DNA of 64,000 bases from Demequina litoralis (GTDB lineage: Bacteria > Actinomycetota > Actinomycetes > Actinomycetales > Demequinaceae): positions 62,001 through 126,000 of the forward strand of contig NZ_JAUHPW010000003.1 of the NCBI RefSeq assembly GCF_030418455.1, read 5' to 3'. The notes under the pieces were generated by a model. It was given only the letters and a program-made list of their open reading frames with translations, had not been told where the DNA came from and searched no databases. Made by a program: the position numbers and the translations under genes. The first letter of the stretch is position 1. The number at the start of each line of letters is the position of its first letter. Of the stretch, positions 33,851 to 43,179 are shown in pieces.

Positions 33851-35191
33851 TCACGGCTGCTCCGACCGGTCCGCGAGCTGCTGGGCGAGGATCTCCTCGG
33901 CCGCCTGGGCACGCTGCTCGCGCTCCTCCTCCGCGGGGGTGGGGTAGCGCACGCGCACGAAGGGCCGGGAGAGCTGGTAGCTCACCGTGAGGCGGGCGTC
34001 GCGGACCACCCAGGCGGCGGCGCCGACCGCGACCACGAGCGCCCCGATCGCACCCACGCCGATCGACCAGCGCGGCCCGAAGGTCTCCCCGATCCACCCG
34101 ACGATGGGCGAGCCGATCGGCGTGCCCCCGAGGAAGATCATCATGTAGAGCGCCATCACGCGTCCGCGCATGTGCGGGGTCGTGGTGGTCTGGACGGCGG
34201 CGTTCGCCGACGTGATCATGGTGAGCGCGGTGAAGCCCACGGGGATGCACGTGAGCACGTACAGCGGGTACGTGGGCGCGAGCGCCATCAGCGTGAGCGC
34301 GATCCCGAACGCGAAGGCCGCCCCCACGACCAGGCGCAGCCGAGGACGCTTGCGGCGCGCCGCGAGCAGCGCGCCCGAGAGCGACCCGATGGCCGTGACC
34401 GACCCGAGGATCCCGTACTCGCCGGGACCCTTGTCGAACTCCGTGGCGGCCATCATCGCGCTCGTGAGCTGGAAGTTGAGGCCAAGCGCCGCGACGGTGC
34501 CCACCACCGCGAGGATGACGACGATGTCGGGTCTGCGCCGGATGTAGCGGATGCCCTCGCGCACCTGACCGCGGCCGCGCGCGGCCCGTTCCTGATGGTG
34601 GAGCTCGGACGCGCGCATCATCGCCAGCGCCGCGATGGTGGCGCCGAACGTCGCGGCGTTGATGAGGAACACCCACCCGGTGCCGACCACCGCGATGAGC
34701 AGGCCCGCGACGCCGGGGCCGATGAGGCGCGCGGCGTTGAACGAGGCGCTGTTGAGCGCCACCGCGTTCGGCAGGGAGGTCGCGGGCACGAGGTCCGAGA
34801 CGAACGTCTGGCGCGCGGGCGCGTCGATCGCGGACACGACGCCGAGGCCGAGAGCGAAGGCGTACACGTGCCACAGCTCGACGTGGCCGAGCACGGTGAG
34901 GAGGCCCAGCCCGAGCCCCAGCACTCCCTGGCCGACCTGCGTCCAGATGAGCAGCGTGCGGTGGTCCACGCGATCGGCGAGCACGCCCGCCCACGCCGAC
35001 AGGAAGAGGAACGGCGCGAACTGCAGCGCGGTGGTGACGCCGACCGCGACACCCGACTCGTCCGTGAGCGCGGTGAGCACCAGCCAGTCCTGCGCGACGC
35101 GCTGCATCCACGTGCCCACGTTCGAGACGAGGGCGCCGGCGAACCACAACCGGTAGTTGAAGATGCGCAGGGACGCGAAGGTCTGTGACAT
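33851..35191 (-). CDS. MFS exporter, EntS/MFS_3 type
   Basis: A 446-residue protein with twelve membrane helices. The N-terminus (FASLRIFNYRLWFAGALVSNVGTWMQRVAQDWLV) and the loop ADRVDHRTLLIWTQ are typical of the EntS-like DHA3 branch, whose members export drugs or siderophores. The cytoplasmic C-terminal tail is acidic and Gln-rich. The substrate is unknown. CAAGGTGAC precedes ATG 35191. It diverges from the ABC-F gene across 256 bp that includes one copy of the recurrent 9-mer at 35317; another begins at 33840, just downstream of this gene. Confidence 0.88.
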   Translation of the reverse strand: MSQTFASLRIFNYRLWFAGALVSNVGTWMQRVAQDWLVLTALTDESGVAVGVTTALQFAPFLFLSAWAGVLADRVDHRTLLIWTQVGQGVLGLGLGLLTVLGHVELWHVYAFALGLGVVSAIDAPARQTFVSDLVPATSLPNAVALNSASFNAARLIGPGVAGLLIAVVGTGWVFLINAATFGATIAALAMMRASELHHQERAARGRGQVREGIRYIRRRPDIVVILAVVGTVAALGLNFQLTSAMMAATEFDKGPGEYGILGSVTAIGSLSGALLAARRKRPRLRLVVGAAFAFGIALTLMALAPTYPLYVLTCIPVGFTALTMITSANAAVQTTTTPHMRGRVMALYMMIFLGGTPIGSPIVGWIGETFGPRWSIGVGAIGALVVAVGAAAWVVRDARLTVSYQLSRPFVRVRYPTPAEEEREQRAQAAEEILAQQLADRSEQP

Positions 35192-35365
35192 GTCACCTTG
35201 AGAACCGGCTGAGGCGGGCGGTTCTTCCGCGGCGTCGCCTCGGCACGTGCGCCTCCGCCACCCTACGCCCGTCGGCGCATCGCCCCGGCGCGGACCGGTG
35301 ACCCGGGTTGACGGGCGACGATGCGTGGCGCACCCTGGTGCGGGCGCGCCGTGAGGGTAGGCGCC

Positions 35366-35388
35366 GAGGAGGAACGTTGGAGCTCTAG
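35366..35388 (+). promoter_or_regulatory. Strong ribosome site with minimal leader ORF
   Basis: GAGGAGGA is followed four bases later by TTG GAG CTC TAG, a three-codon reading frame ending about 60 bases before the ABC-F start. Leaders of antibiotic-resistance ABC-F genes often use such short frames for ribosome-stalling control; here it is only suggestive. Confidence 0.35.
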
Positions 35389-35447
35389 GGACGCCGGACC
35401 GCGAGTCTGGCCACGGTCGTGCACCTTCCAGACGCATGGAGCTCCCG

Positions 35448-37058
35448 ATGCAGCACCTCTCCTTCTCCCATCTCACCTTCGCGTGGGCCGACGGTCGCAC
35501 GCTCTTCGACGACCTCACGTTCGCCGTGCCAGACGGGCTGACCGCGCTCGTCGGCCGCAACGGCATCGGCAAGTCCACGCTCCTCCGGCTCGCCCTCGGC
35601 GAGCTCGACCCCGGCGCCGGACGCGTGGCGCGGACCGCCTCCGTCGCGTACGTGCCTCAGGGCGTGACGCTCGCGACCGGGGCGACCGTCGCCGAGGTGC
35701 TCGGCGTCGCCGCGCGGGTCGAGGCCCTTCGCGCCATCGAGGCCGGGTCGACGGATCCCGCCGACCACGACGTGCTCGCGGACGACTGGGCGGTCGAGGA
35801 GCGCTCCGTCGCCACCCTCGCGGCGCTGCGCCTTCCCGTCGATCTCGATCGCACGGTCGGCGGCCTCAGCGGCGGCGAGGCGGTGCTGCTGGCGGTCGCG
35901 GCGGCGCTGCTCGAACGTCCCGACCTGCTGATCCTCGACGAGCCCACCAACGACCTCGACGGCGAGGCGCGTGCGGCGCTCGCGGACCGCCTCGACGCGC
36001 GCGGCGGCGCCACCCTGGTGGTGAGCCACGACCGCGCGCTGCTCGGCCGGGTCGACCGCATCGCCGAGCTGCGCGAGCGCGACGACCGACGCGTGGAGAT
36101 CCGCTGGTTCGGGGGAGCGATCGACGAGCTGGACCGCGCTCGTGAGGCGGAGCGGGCGGCCGCGGCGCAGGCCGTGACCGCCGCGACCGCGGACGCCGCG
36201 CGCCAGTCGCGCGCGCTCGCCGCGCATGCCGACGGAGCGGGCCGCAAGCGTCGCGCGGGAGAGAAGGCGCGCTCCACCCGGCGGTACGTCGGTGCCGCCG
36301 CAGATCTCAAGCAGGCGCAGGCGGAACGCACGGACGCGCGGGTGGGCCGCATCCACCAGCAGCGCCTGGCGGAGGCGCGTGACCGGCTCGCGTCCGCGCG
36401 GGCCGCGATCCCCCGCGACCGCGCCATCCGGGTCGACCTCCCTGGCACGGAGGTGCCGCCCCGCCGGCTCGTGCTGGAGGTGGACCGGCTGGTGACGCGC
36501 ACCGGGGCGACGCTCGACGCTATCGTGCGGGGTCCCGAGCGCATCCACGTGCGCGGCCGCAACGGTGCCGGCAAGACCACGCTCATGGCGTCGCTGCTCG
36601 GCGAGGTCCCGCCGATCGCCGGGGTCGCCGGCGTCGCGGTGCCGGTCGGCGTGCTGCCTCAGCGTCTCACGGGGCTGGACGAGGGCGCCTCGGTCCTCGA
36701 CAACGTGAGGGTCAGCGCGCCCGGCGTCGATCCTCAGGAGGTCCGGGACCTGCTCGGGCGGTTCCAGATCCGGGGCCCCCAGGCGGACGCGCGCGTCGCC
36801 ACGCTGTCGGGCGGCGAGCGCTTCCGCGCCTTCCTCGCCTGCGTGCTGCTCGCGCGACCCGAGCCGCAGCTGCTCGTGCTCGACGAGCCCACCAACAGCC
36901 TCGACCTCGACTCGCAGGCCCAGCTGGTCGACGCGCTCGCCGGGTACCGCGGCGCGCTCCTGGTCGTGAGCCATGACGACGGATTCGTCGAGGCGGTCGC
37001 GCCGACGCGCGAGTGGACCGTCGAGCCCGACGCCCCCGTGAGGGACCGGCCGCTCTGA
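35448..37058 (+). CDS. ABC-F family ribosome-associated ATPase
   Basis: A 536-residue cytoplasmic protein with two ABC domains and no membrane part. The first has Walker A GRNGIGKST (about 36-44), signature LSGGEAVLL and Walker B LLILDEPTN. A charged linker (about 225-310) is the ribosome-contacting arm. The second domain has GRNGAGKTT (about 369), LSGGERFRA and LLVLDEPTN. ABC-F proteins adjust stalled ribosomes or protect them from antibiotics. The start at 35448 is chosen because GGAG lies seven bases upstream; ATG 35436 is in frame but lacks a site. The divergent MFS exporter makes a drug-response role plausible (inference). Confidence 0.88.
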   Translation: MQHLSFSHLTFAWADGRTLFDDLTFAVPDGLTALVGRNGIGKSTLLRLALGELDPGAGRVARTASVAYVPQGVTLATGATVAEVLGVAARVEALRAIEAGSTDPADHDVLADDWAVEERSVATLAALRLPVDLDRTVGGLSGGEAVLLAVAAALLERPDLLILDEPTNDLDGEARAALADRLDARGGATLVVSHDRALLGRVDRIAELRERDDRRVEIRWFGGAIDELDRAREAERAAAAQAVTAATADAARQSRALAAHADGAGRKRRAGEKARSTRRYVGAAADLKQAQAERTDARVGRIHQQRLAEARDRLASARAAIPRDRAIRVDLPGTEVPPRRLVLEVDRLVTRTGATLDAIVRGPERIHVRGRNGAGKTTLMASLLGEVPPIAGVAGVAVPVGVLPQRLTGLDEGASVLDNVRVSAPGVDPQEVRDLLGRFQIRGPQADARVATLSGGERFRAFLACVLLARPEPQLLVLDEPTNSLDLDSQAQLVDALAGYRGALLVVSHDDGFVEAVAPTREWTVEPDAPVRDRPL

Positions 37059-37089
37059 GGGGCGCGGGCACGGGGCGGGCGCGCGGGGG

Positions 37090-38157
37090 TCAGGCGCCGG
37101 CGTTCTGCAGCACGTCGAGCTGTTCGAGGTCGAGCTCGACGTCGACCGCCTCGACGCACTCGAGGTACTGGTCGAACGTGCGCGCCCCGATGATCGGGAT
37201 CATCGACGGCCATCGCCGCGACATCATCCACGCGAGCACCACCTGGTTGCCCGTCGCGCCGGTCTGCGCCGCCACGTCGTCGACCGCCTTGAGCCGCGCA
37301 TCGGAGTCCGCGCCCGCGTACTGGTGCATCGCCCAGAAGCGCCGATCGCGCCTCGCCTTGTCGCTGTAGAGGCCCTTGAGCACCGGGGAGTAGGCGACGA
37401 GCTGCAGGTCGGCGTAGGTGCGCAGGTAGTCGAGGTGCTCGGTGGTGACGATGCCGGGGTGGTGCAGGTCCGCCCGCGGCCGCAGGTAGCTGTGCTGCTG
37501 CTGGAACGCGACGGGCTGCGGCCACCCGTGCGTCTCGCAGATCGCCCGGATCTGGGCGAGGCGCCACGAGGCCGCATTCGACCAGCCGTATGCGCCGATC
37601 AGCCCCGCGTCGACCGCGCTCGCGAGGAAGCCGAGCGTCTCCTCGAGGGGCGTCGACCGGTCGTCGACGTGCACGTAGTACAGGTCGACGCTGTCGAGCC
37701 CGAGTCGGTCGAGCGACGCGGCCAGCGCGAGCCGGAGCGTGTCCGCGGCGGCACCCACGTACAGCTTGCGCGCGAGGTCCCAGTTCGCGACGCCGTCGTC
37801 GAACACGTCGTCGACCGAGCCGAGCATCCCGGACCCCTTGGTCGCGAGCAGCACGTTCGCGCGGGCGCCCGAGACCTGGAGCCAGCGGCCGAGCAGGGCC
37901 TCCGAGTGGCCCCCGAGCGAGCCGGGATCCTCCCACCAGCAGTAGCAGTCGGCGGTGTCGATCATGCCCGGCACGGCCGCGCCGTGGGGTGCTGCGAAGC
38001 GCGGCACCACCTCGGTGACGTAGTGGTCGAGGATACGGCGGGCCTCCGGCTCGGGGGTGCGGGTGCCCATGAGCATCGCGCCGACGGCGAGCGGCGCGAC
38101 GTAGGTGTCGGTGAGCCCGATCCGGCGTGCGGCCGCGGGCGCGGGTCCATCGGTCAT
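37090..38157 (-). CDS. Aldo/keto reductase
   Basis: A 355-residue TIM-barrel NADPH oxidoreductase. The catalytic residues are visible: Asp and Tyr in DTADCYCWW (near 68-76), Lys in LLATKGSG (near 105) and His in YYVHVDD (near 160). The cofactor end contains LAWMMSRRWPSMIPIIGART. The substrate is unknown. The TAGCGT box six bases before ATG 38157 suggests a leaderless mRNA. It converges on the ABC-F gene with a 31-base gap. Confidence 0.92.
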   Translation of the reverse strand: MTDGPAPAAARRIGLTDTYVAPLAVGAMLMGTRTPEPEARRILDHYVTEVVPRFAAPHGAAVPGMIDTADCYCWWEDPGSLGGHSEALLGRWLQVSGARANVLLATKGSGMLGSVDDVFDDGVANWDLARKLYVGAAADTLRLALAASLDRLGLDSVDLYYVHVDDRSTPLEETLGFLASAVDAGLIGAYGWSNAASWRLAQIRAICETHGWPQPVAFQQQHSYLRPRADLHHPGIVTTEHLDYLRTYADLQLVAYSPVLKGLYSDKARRDRRFWAMHQYAGADSDARLKAVDDVAAQTGATGNQVVLAWMMSRRWPSMIPIIGARTFDQYLECVEAVDVELDLEQLDVLQNAGA

Positions 38158-38163
38158 GATCCG

Positions 38164-38169
38164 ACGCTA
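38164..38169 (-). promoter_or_regulatory. -10 box TAGCGT, leaderless start
   Basis: Reverse-strand TAGCGT, six bases, ATG at 38157. Confidence 0.5.
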
Positions 38170-38271
38170 CGTCCGTGCGCGTCCCGTCGCGCGGTGGCGG
38201 GCGCGACGCGACGTCCTTCCGGGCCGCGACGGAGGAGGCTTGAGGCCGCCGCGCGCCGCGCATCGTCCCGC

Positions 38272-38277
38272 TAGCCT
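38272..38277 (+). promoter_or_regulatory. -10 box TAGCCT, leaderless start
   Basis: TAGCCT, six bases, ATG at 38284. It follows a copy of the recurrent word at 38259-38267. Confidence 0.5.
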
Positions 38278-38283
38278 GGCCGT

Positions 38284-39279
38284 ATGCCCTCTCTGCTCGT
38301 CCTCGGCGGTACCGCGTGGCTCGGCCGCGAGACCTCGGCGCAGGCCGTCGCGCGCGGCTGGGAGGTCACCTGCCTCGCACGCGGGGTCTCCGGCGTCGTC
38401 GCGCCGGGCGCCGACCTCGTCGTGGCCGACCGCGATGCCTCATCCGCGTACCGTGACGTCGCGGGCCGCGACTGGGACGCGGTCGTCGAGGTGAGCTGGC
38501 AGCCGCGCCACGTGCGCGAGGCCGCCGAGGCGCTCGAGGGGCGTGCGCTCCACTGGACGTACATCTCCTCGGTGGCGGCCTACGCGCCGACACGGACGGT
38601 CGTGGACGAGCACGCCCCGCTGCGCGAGCCGGTGCTGCCCGACGCGGTGGTGGACGGCTCGCAGTACGACGCGGCGAAGGTCCGCTGCGAGCTGGAGACG
38701 CTGCGCACGCAGCCCGACGCTCTGCTCGTGCGTGCGGGCGTGATCGTGGGACCCGGCGACCCGACCGAGCGCTTCGCCTACTGGCCGCGCCGCGCCGCGC
38801 TCGCGGGCGACGACCCCATGCTCGTGCCCGCGCCGCCCGCCCACCCGCTGCAGCTCATCGACGTGCGCGACCTGGTCGCGTGGAACCTCGACGCGATCGA
38901 GGCGGGCGTGACGGGCGCCGTCAACGCGGTAGGCGAGCAGCGCGAGGGCCTCGAGCTCATCGAGCTGGTGCGCGAGGTCGCGGGGGCCCACGGGCCGCTG
39001 GTCCGGCCGAGCGCCGACTGGCTGCTCGCGCGAGGCGTGCGGCCCTGGAAGGGTCCCGACTCGCTGCCGCTGTGGGTGCCCGACGACGGCGGGCCCGCGC
39101 GGACCGGCTTCCACAGCGCCGCGCGCTTCCGGGAGACCGGCGGCATCCGGCGGCCGTTCATCGAGACGGTCCGCGACGTGCTCGCGGAGGAGCGCGCGCT
39201 CGGAGTGGGCCGACCCGGGCTGGCCGGGCTGTCGCGCCAGCGCGAGCTCGCGCTCATCGCGGAGTACGAGCGGGCCTAG
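38284..39279 (+). CDS. NAD-dependent epimerase/reductase-like protein
   Basis: A 331-residue extended short-chain dehydrogenase-like protein. The Rossmann loop is LVLGGTAWLGRE (about 5-16), with ISSVAAYAP near 98 and the active-site pair YDAAK near 128. The C-terminal half contains PLQLIDVRDLVAW, a common epimerase signature. Members change nucleotide sugars or reduce other substrates; a specific one cannot be named. Its start fits a leaderless promoter. It converges on the antiporter gene. Confidence 0.85.
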   Translation: MPSLLVLGGTAWLGRETSAQAVARGWEVTCLARGVSGVVAPGADLVVADRDASSAYRDVAGRDWDAVVEVSWQPRHVREAAEALEGRALHWTYISSVAAYAPTRTVVDEHAPLREPVLPDAVVDGSQYDAAKVRCELETLRTQPDALLVRAGVIVGPGDPTERFAYWPRRAALAGDDPMLVPAPPAHPLQLIDVRDLVAWNLDAIEAGVTGAVNAVGEQREGLELIELVREVAGAHGPLVRPSADWLLARGVRPWKGPDSLPLWVPDDGGPARTGFHSAARFRETGGIRRPFIETVRDVLAEERALGVGRPGLAGLSRQRELALIAEYERA

Positions 39280-39322
39280 CCCTCAGCGCCGCCGCGCCGC
39301 CCCGCCGCGCCGCGCACAACCG

Positions 39323-39380
39323 TGAGGAATTTTGACGCTTCCGGGACTCCTGCGGGCTCACCTATGAGGAATCCTGACGC
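39323..39380. repeat. Pair of 16-bp direct repeats
   Basis: TGAGGAATTTTGACGC at 39323-39338 and TGAGGAATCCTGACGC at 39365-39380 match at 14 of 16 positions, 42 bases apart. The second overlaps the final codons of the antiporter gene; the first is intergenic. Confidence 0.5.
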
Positions 39381-41197
39381 GTCGCATCGTCCACCGCGGG
39401 GATGGCACCGGTCGCCGACCGCTTGCCGGGGCCGAGGTAGAGGATCGTCGAGCCCTTGGCCGGGATGAAGCGCTGGTCCGGCGACAGCAGCCGCAGGCCG
39501 CCCGCGGAGTCGATCGCGCCGAGCGGGATCGCGCCCGAGCCGCCCCCCACCCGGTCGACGAGCTCGCGCAGCCCGTACTGGCGCGTGAGGTGCGTCGCAT
39601 GCACGTGCCAGCCGTCGGCGACACGCTCGTCGAGCGTGGCCAGATCGGTGAAGCCGTCGAAGGCGTACGAGGCGCGGCGCTCGAACGTGAGCGCGCGACG
39701 CTCGCCCGTGCCCTCGGCCGGCGGGATCTGGAAGGAGCGATGGAAGCCGTACTCCGTGCCGAGGCTGCGGGCGACGAGGGCGTTGTAGTAGTCGTTGTCG
39801 GTCGCGGCGAGGACGTGGCTGACCCCGGCCTCCTCGAGCACCTCGTCCGCATGCTCGGAGAGCACCTCGCCGAAGTACGTGGGCACGCCCGCCATGCGCA
39901 TCGGCTGGAGGCTCTGGTAGCGGCCGTCGGCGACCAGCACGCCGACCCCCTGCCGGCGCAGCGCCTCCGCGAGCTCGAGCCCGAAGCGGGAGGCGCCCAC
40001 GAGCAGGAGGCCGTTGCGCGCGCCCGTGGTGAGCCCGAGCCGTCGCGCGAGCGGCGCCAGCGTGAAGCCGTGCGCGACCACCGTGACGAGGATGACGAGG
40101 AACACCGTGGGGACCAGCTGGGCGCCGTCCGGGTAGCCGGCGTCCACCATCGCCGGGCCGAACGAGCCCGCCGTCGCCGCGGCCACGATGCCGCGCGGCG
40201 CGATCCAGCCCAGCAGGAGCCGGTCCGGCTTGGGCACGTCCGAGCGCAGCGTCACCAGAGCGATCGTGAGCGGCCGCACCACCACCATGAGCACGAGCAC
40301 GAAGGCGCCGATGCGCCAGTCCAGCTCGGCGAGGTCGCCCGCGTCGAGCGTCGCGGGGATGACGATGAACAGCGAGCTCACGAGGACGATCGTGAGCCCC
40401 TCCTTGAAGTGCAGGAGCTGCTCGCGTTCGGGCAGGCGCATGTTGCCGAGCACCAGCCCCATCGCCGTGACGGCGAGCAGGCCCGTCTCGTCCTGCAGGC
40501 GGTTGCCCACGCCCGCGACGAGCAGCACCGCGACGAGCAGCAGCGGCGACTTGAGATGCGACTGGACCCAGCCGCGGCGGAACGCGATCCCCACGAGCGC
40601 GCCGACCGCCACGCCCATGCCGCCGCCCACGACGACCGCGAAGACGAGCCCCCGCGCGACGGACCCGACGCCGTCGTCCGAGAGCGCGAACAGCTGGAAC
40701 GTGAGGAACGCGAGGGTGACGCCGATGGGGTCGTTGACGATCCCCTCCCACTTGAGCAGCGACGCCGAGTCGCGGCGCAGCCCGGCCTGCCGCAGGAGCG
40801 GCGCGATGACCGTGGGGCCCGTGACGACGAGGATCGCGCCGAGCACGAGCGACACCGGCCAGTCGAAGCCGCCCACCCAGTGCGCCGCGGCCGCGGTGAA
40901 CGCCATCGCCACCGGCGGGCCGAGCACCGTCAGCCGCCCGATGCCCCGGCGGACGCGGCGGAACTCGGAGAACCGCAGGCTCATGCCGCCCTCGAACAGG
41001 ATGACCGCGACGCCGATCCCGATGAGCTCGGACAGGTCGTCCTCGGGGATGTCGACGGTGACCAGGCCCGTGAACGGACCCAGGAGGAGGCCGACGGCGA
41101 TGAGGATGACGATCGCGGGCACGCGCAGGCGCGCGGCGAGCAGCTGTGAGGTCATCCCGGCCACGAGGACTAGGACCACCGATGCGGCGAGCGTCAC
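39362..41197 (-). CDS. CPA1-type Na+(K+)/H+ antiporter with C-terminal nucleotide-binding domain
   Basis: A 611-residue protein. About twelve membrane helices (residues 1-390) contain the ion-site motif EGIVNDPIGV near 148-157 and VAVILFEGGMSL near 65. Residues about 392-500 form a TrkA-N/RCK-like Rossmann domain (LLLVGASRFGLELAEAL) and the end resembles a TrkA-C domain (GLRLLSPDQRFIPAKGSTILYLG). Such proteins exchange monovalent cations for protons and are gated by nucleotides. The start at 41197 begins directly in the first helix (MTLAASVVLVLVAGM). No partner gene is seen. Confidence 0.9.
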   Translation of the reverse strand: MTLAASVVLVLVAGMTSQLLAARLRVPAIVILIAVGLLLGPFTGLVTVDIPEDDLSELIGIGVAVILFEGGMSLRFSEFRRVRRGIGRLTVLGPPVAMAFTAAAAHWVGGFDWPVSLVLGAILVVTGPTVIAPLLRQAGLRRDSASLLKWEGIVNDPIGVTLAFLTFQLFALSDDGVGSVARGLVFAVVVGGGMGVAVGALVGIAFRRGWVQSHLKSPLLLVAVLLVAGVGNRLQDETGLLAVTAMGLVLGNMRLPEREQLLHFKEGLTIVLVSSLFIVIPATLDAGDLAELDWRIGAFVLVLMVVVRPLTIALVTLRSDVPKPDRLLLGWIAPRGIVAAATAGSFGPAMVDAGYPDGAQLVPTVFLVILVTVVAHGFTLAPLARRLGLTTGARNGLLLVGASRFGLELAEALRRQGVGVLVADGRYQSLQPMRMAGVPTYFGEVLSEHADEVLEEAGVSHVLAATDNDYYNALVARSLGTEYGFHRSFQIPPAEGTGERRALTFERRASYAFDGFTDLATLDERVADGWHVHATHLTRQYGLRELVDRVGGGSGAIPLGAIDSAGGLRLLSPDQRFIPAKGSTILYLGPGKRSATGAIPAVDDATRQDSS

Positions 41198-41242
41198 GTC
41201 ACGAGACTAGAACCGTCGGGGCGTGGCGGCCGGGTGAGCGCT

Positions 41243-43087
41243 TCACCGCACGTGACGTGCCGCGACATGCGCAGTGCGCGGACGACCCGCGACGAGGGCC
41301 AGCGTGCCGAGCCCGACCAGCGCCGCGGCGAGCGCGCCCAGGCCGCCGACGCGGGCGCCGGTGAGCGACAGCGTCGCGTCGTCGGATCCCGCCGCCGTGG
41401 CCGCTGCGGTGGCGCTCGCGGACGGGGTCGAGGTCGGCTCGGCGGTCTCCGGCGTGCCCGCGGGGACCGCCGCGGACTCGACGGCGGCCTCGGTGGTGTC
41501 GGTCTCCGCGGGCTCGGGCTCGGGCCCCGTCGCGACCGGCCCCGCCGCGATCGCCACGGGGGCCGCGGCCAGCGGGTCGAGGGTCAGGCCGGTCATCGCG
41601 GGCACGAGCGTCGCCGCATAGGTGACGCTGCCGCGAGCCTCGTCGGCCGCGGTGACCTCGTACAGCGCGGTCACCGTGAGGGCCTCCCCGGGGGCGACGG
41701 CAGCGGCCGCCGGCAGCACGGCGCCCAGCGAGAGGTCCGAGCCGTCGTCGGTCACCGTCGCGAGCAGGTCGGGCAGCGACAGCGGGCTGTCGTGCCGCAC
41801 CACGAGCGTGTAGGCGATGGTCTCGCCCGCGTTCGCGAGGCCGTCCCCGTCCGCGTCGTCGAGCGCGCCGGTGACCGTGAGGCCGAAGGCGGGGGTCGCA
41901 TCGTCCAGCGGGACGGTCGGCAGCGAGAGCACCGCCGGGTGCCACGCGCCGCCGTACCGCACCTCGCCCGTGACGCCCGCGAGGGACAGCACGCCGGAGA
42001 CGAGGTCCGCGCGGGTGAGCGGGGACGAGGAGGAGCCGGCGCAGACGCCCTCGTCGCCCTCGGCGAGCGCGGTCGCGGCACCGTCGCAGGCGAGCGGGGC
42101 GCCCGCCAGGCGGAAGCCGTCGATGGGGACGTCGCTCGCGTTGGTCGCGGTGATGCCGGACAGCGCGACCAGGTCACCGGTCGCGGGCCACGCGACGGGA
42201 TCGCCGGTGGCACCGTCGGAGAACGATGCGGTCGCGTCGACCGTCAGCGCGAACGCGGGGGTCACGGTCGCGATCGCGGGGGCGGTCGCGGAGGCCGCGG
42301 CGGCGGCACCCGATTCGCCCATGGCGCTCACGTCGATGCCGCGCGCGGGCACCTCGCCGCCCACCACCTCGGCCGCGGTGACGGTGTGGCTGCCGACCGC
42401 GAACGGGGCGGAGGTGTCGCCGGCGTCGACGAGCGCCGGGCCCGCCCCCGTCATCCCGTCCGACGTGGCGGCGACGTCGCCGACGGGCTCGGTGCCGTCG
42501 TTCGTCACGGCGACGGTGTAGTCGACGCGGTCGCCCGCCGCTGCCAGCCCGTCCCCGGTATCGCCGACGAGCTCGACGAGCGTCGCCGACGCGGTCGCGG
42601 AGATGGCCGTCACGGGCGCGGGGTCGGCGAGGTCGACGACGGTCGCGGTGACGGAGCCGCGCTGCTCGGCGTGCGCGGGAGGCTCGTCGGTGACGAGGTC
42701 GAAGACGGGCGCGAAGGCCGCGGCGTCGCCGCCCGTGGGGATCACCGCGCGGCCGGTCACCGTGAACGTCGTGGTGTTGCTGCCGGAGACCCGCATGCCG
42801 TCCGGGGCGTCGATCGTCGCGATCGTGAGGTCCGCCGACGTGAGTGCCGTGATCTCGGTGGTGCTCGTGCCGCCGGTGGTGGTGAGCGTGAACGTGTAGG
42901 TGAGCAGGTCGTCCCAGTCGCGGACGCCGTTGCCGTTGTCGTCGCTGTAGCCGGTGTACGTCGCGGCGACGGTCAGCTTGGAGATGGTCGCGCTGCCCAC
43001 CGCGAGCGGCACGATCGCGGCGACCGCGAGCACCCCCGTCGTGATGGCCGCCGTGCGCATGCGCGGCAGCATTGCCCTCGTGCTCAT
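41243..43087 (-). CDS. Secreted surface protein with DUF11-like repeats and LSLTG sorting signal
   Basis: A 614-residue protein. A signal peptide (AAITTGVLAVAAIVPLAVGSA) is followed by three or four DUF11/DUF7507-like beta-sandwich repeats, each with DxDGDGxxxxGDxVxYTxxxxN-type segments (DDNGNGVRDWDDLLTYTF, DTGDGLAAAGDRVDYTV, DADGDGLANAGETIAYTL). A Thr/Pro/Ala/Glu-rich spacer (about 515-565) leads to LSLTGA, a hydrophobic helix and an Arg/His tail. LSLTG is a likely variant of the LPxTG sortase signal, so the protein may be wall-anchored. GAGGGGG precedes ATG 43087. No sortase gene is nearby. Confidence 0.82.
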   Translation of the reverse strand: MSTRAMLPRMRTAAITTGVLAVAAIVPLAVGSATISKLTVAATYTGYSDDNGNGVRDWDDLLTYTFTLTTTGGTSTTEITALTSADLTIATIDAPDGMRVSGSNTTTFTVTGRAVIPTGGDAAAFAPVFDLVTDEPPAHAEQRGSVTATVVDLADPAPVTAISATASATLVELVGDTGDGLAAAGDRVDYTVAVTNDGTEPVGDVAATSDGMTGAGPALVDAGDTSAPFAVGSHTVTAAEVVGGEVPARGIDVSAMGESGAAAAASATAPAIATVTPAFALTVDATASFSDGATGDPVAWPATGDLVALSGITATNASDVPIDGFRLAGAPLACDGAATALAEGDEGVCAGSSSSPLTRADLVSGVLSLAGVTGEVRYGGAWHPAVLSLPTVPLDDATPAFGLTVTGALDDADGDGLANAGETIAYTLVVRHDSPLSLPDLLATVTDDGSDLSLGAVLPAAAAVAPGEALTVTALYEVTAADEARGSVTYAATLVPAMTGLTLDPLAAAPVAIAAGPVATGPEPEPAETDTTEAAVESAAVPAGTPETAEPTSTPSASATAAATAAGSDDATLSLTGARVGGLGALAAALVGLGTLALVAGRPRTAHVAARHVR

Positions 43088-43179
43088 CAGGTCGTCCCCC
43101 TCAGCCCCTCAGCCCGTCAGACCCTCGTGTAACGCCGTTATCGACACGCAGCGGACAAGACTTGAGCAGGGACGATGCG

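Noticed and set aside
34618-35196. Alternative frames opposite and within the MFS exporter
   Set aside because: They lack membrane-helix periodicity and known motifs; the 446-residue frame explains the region fully.
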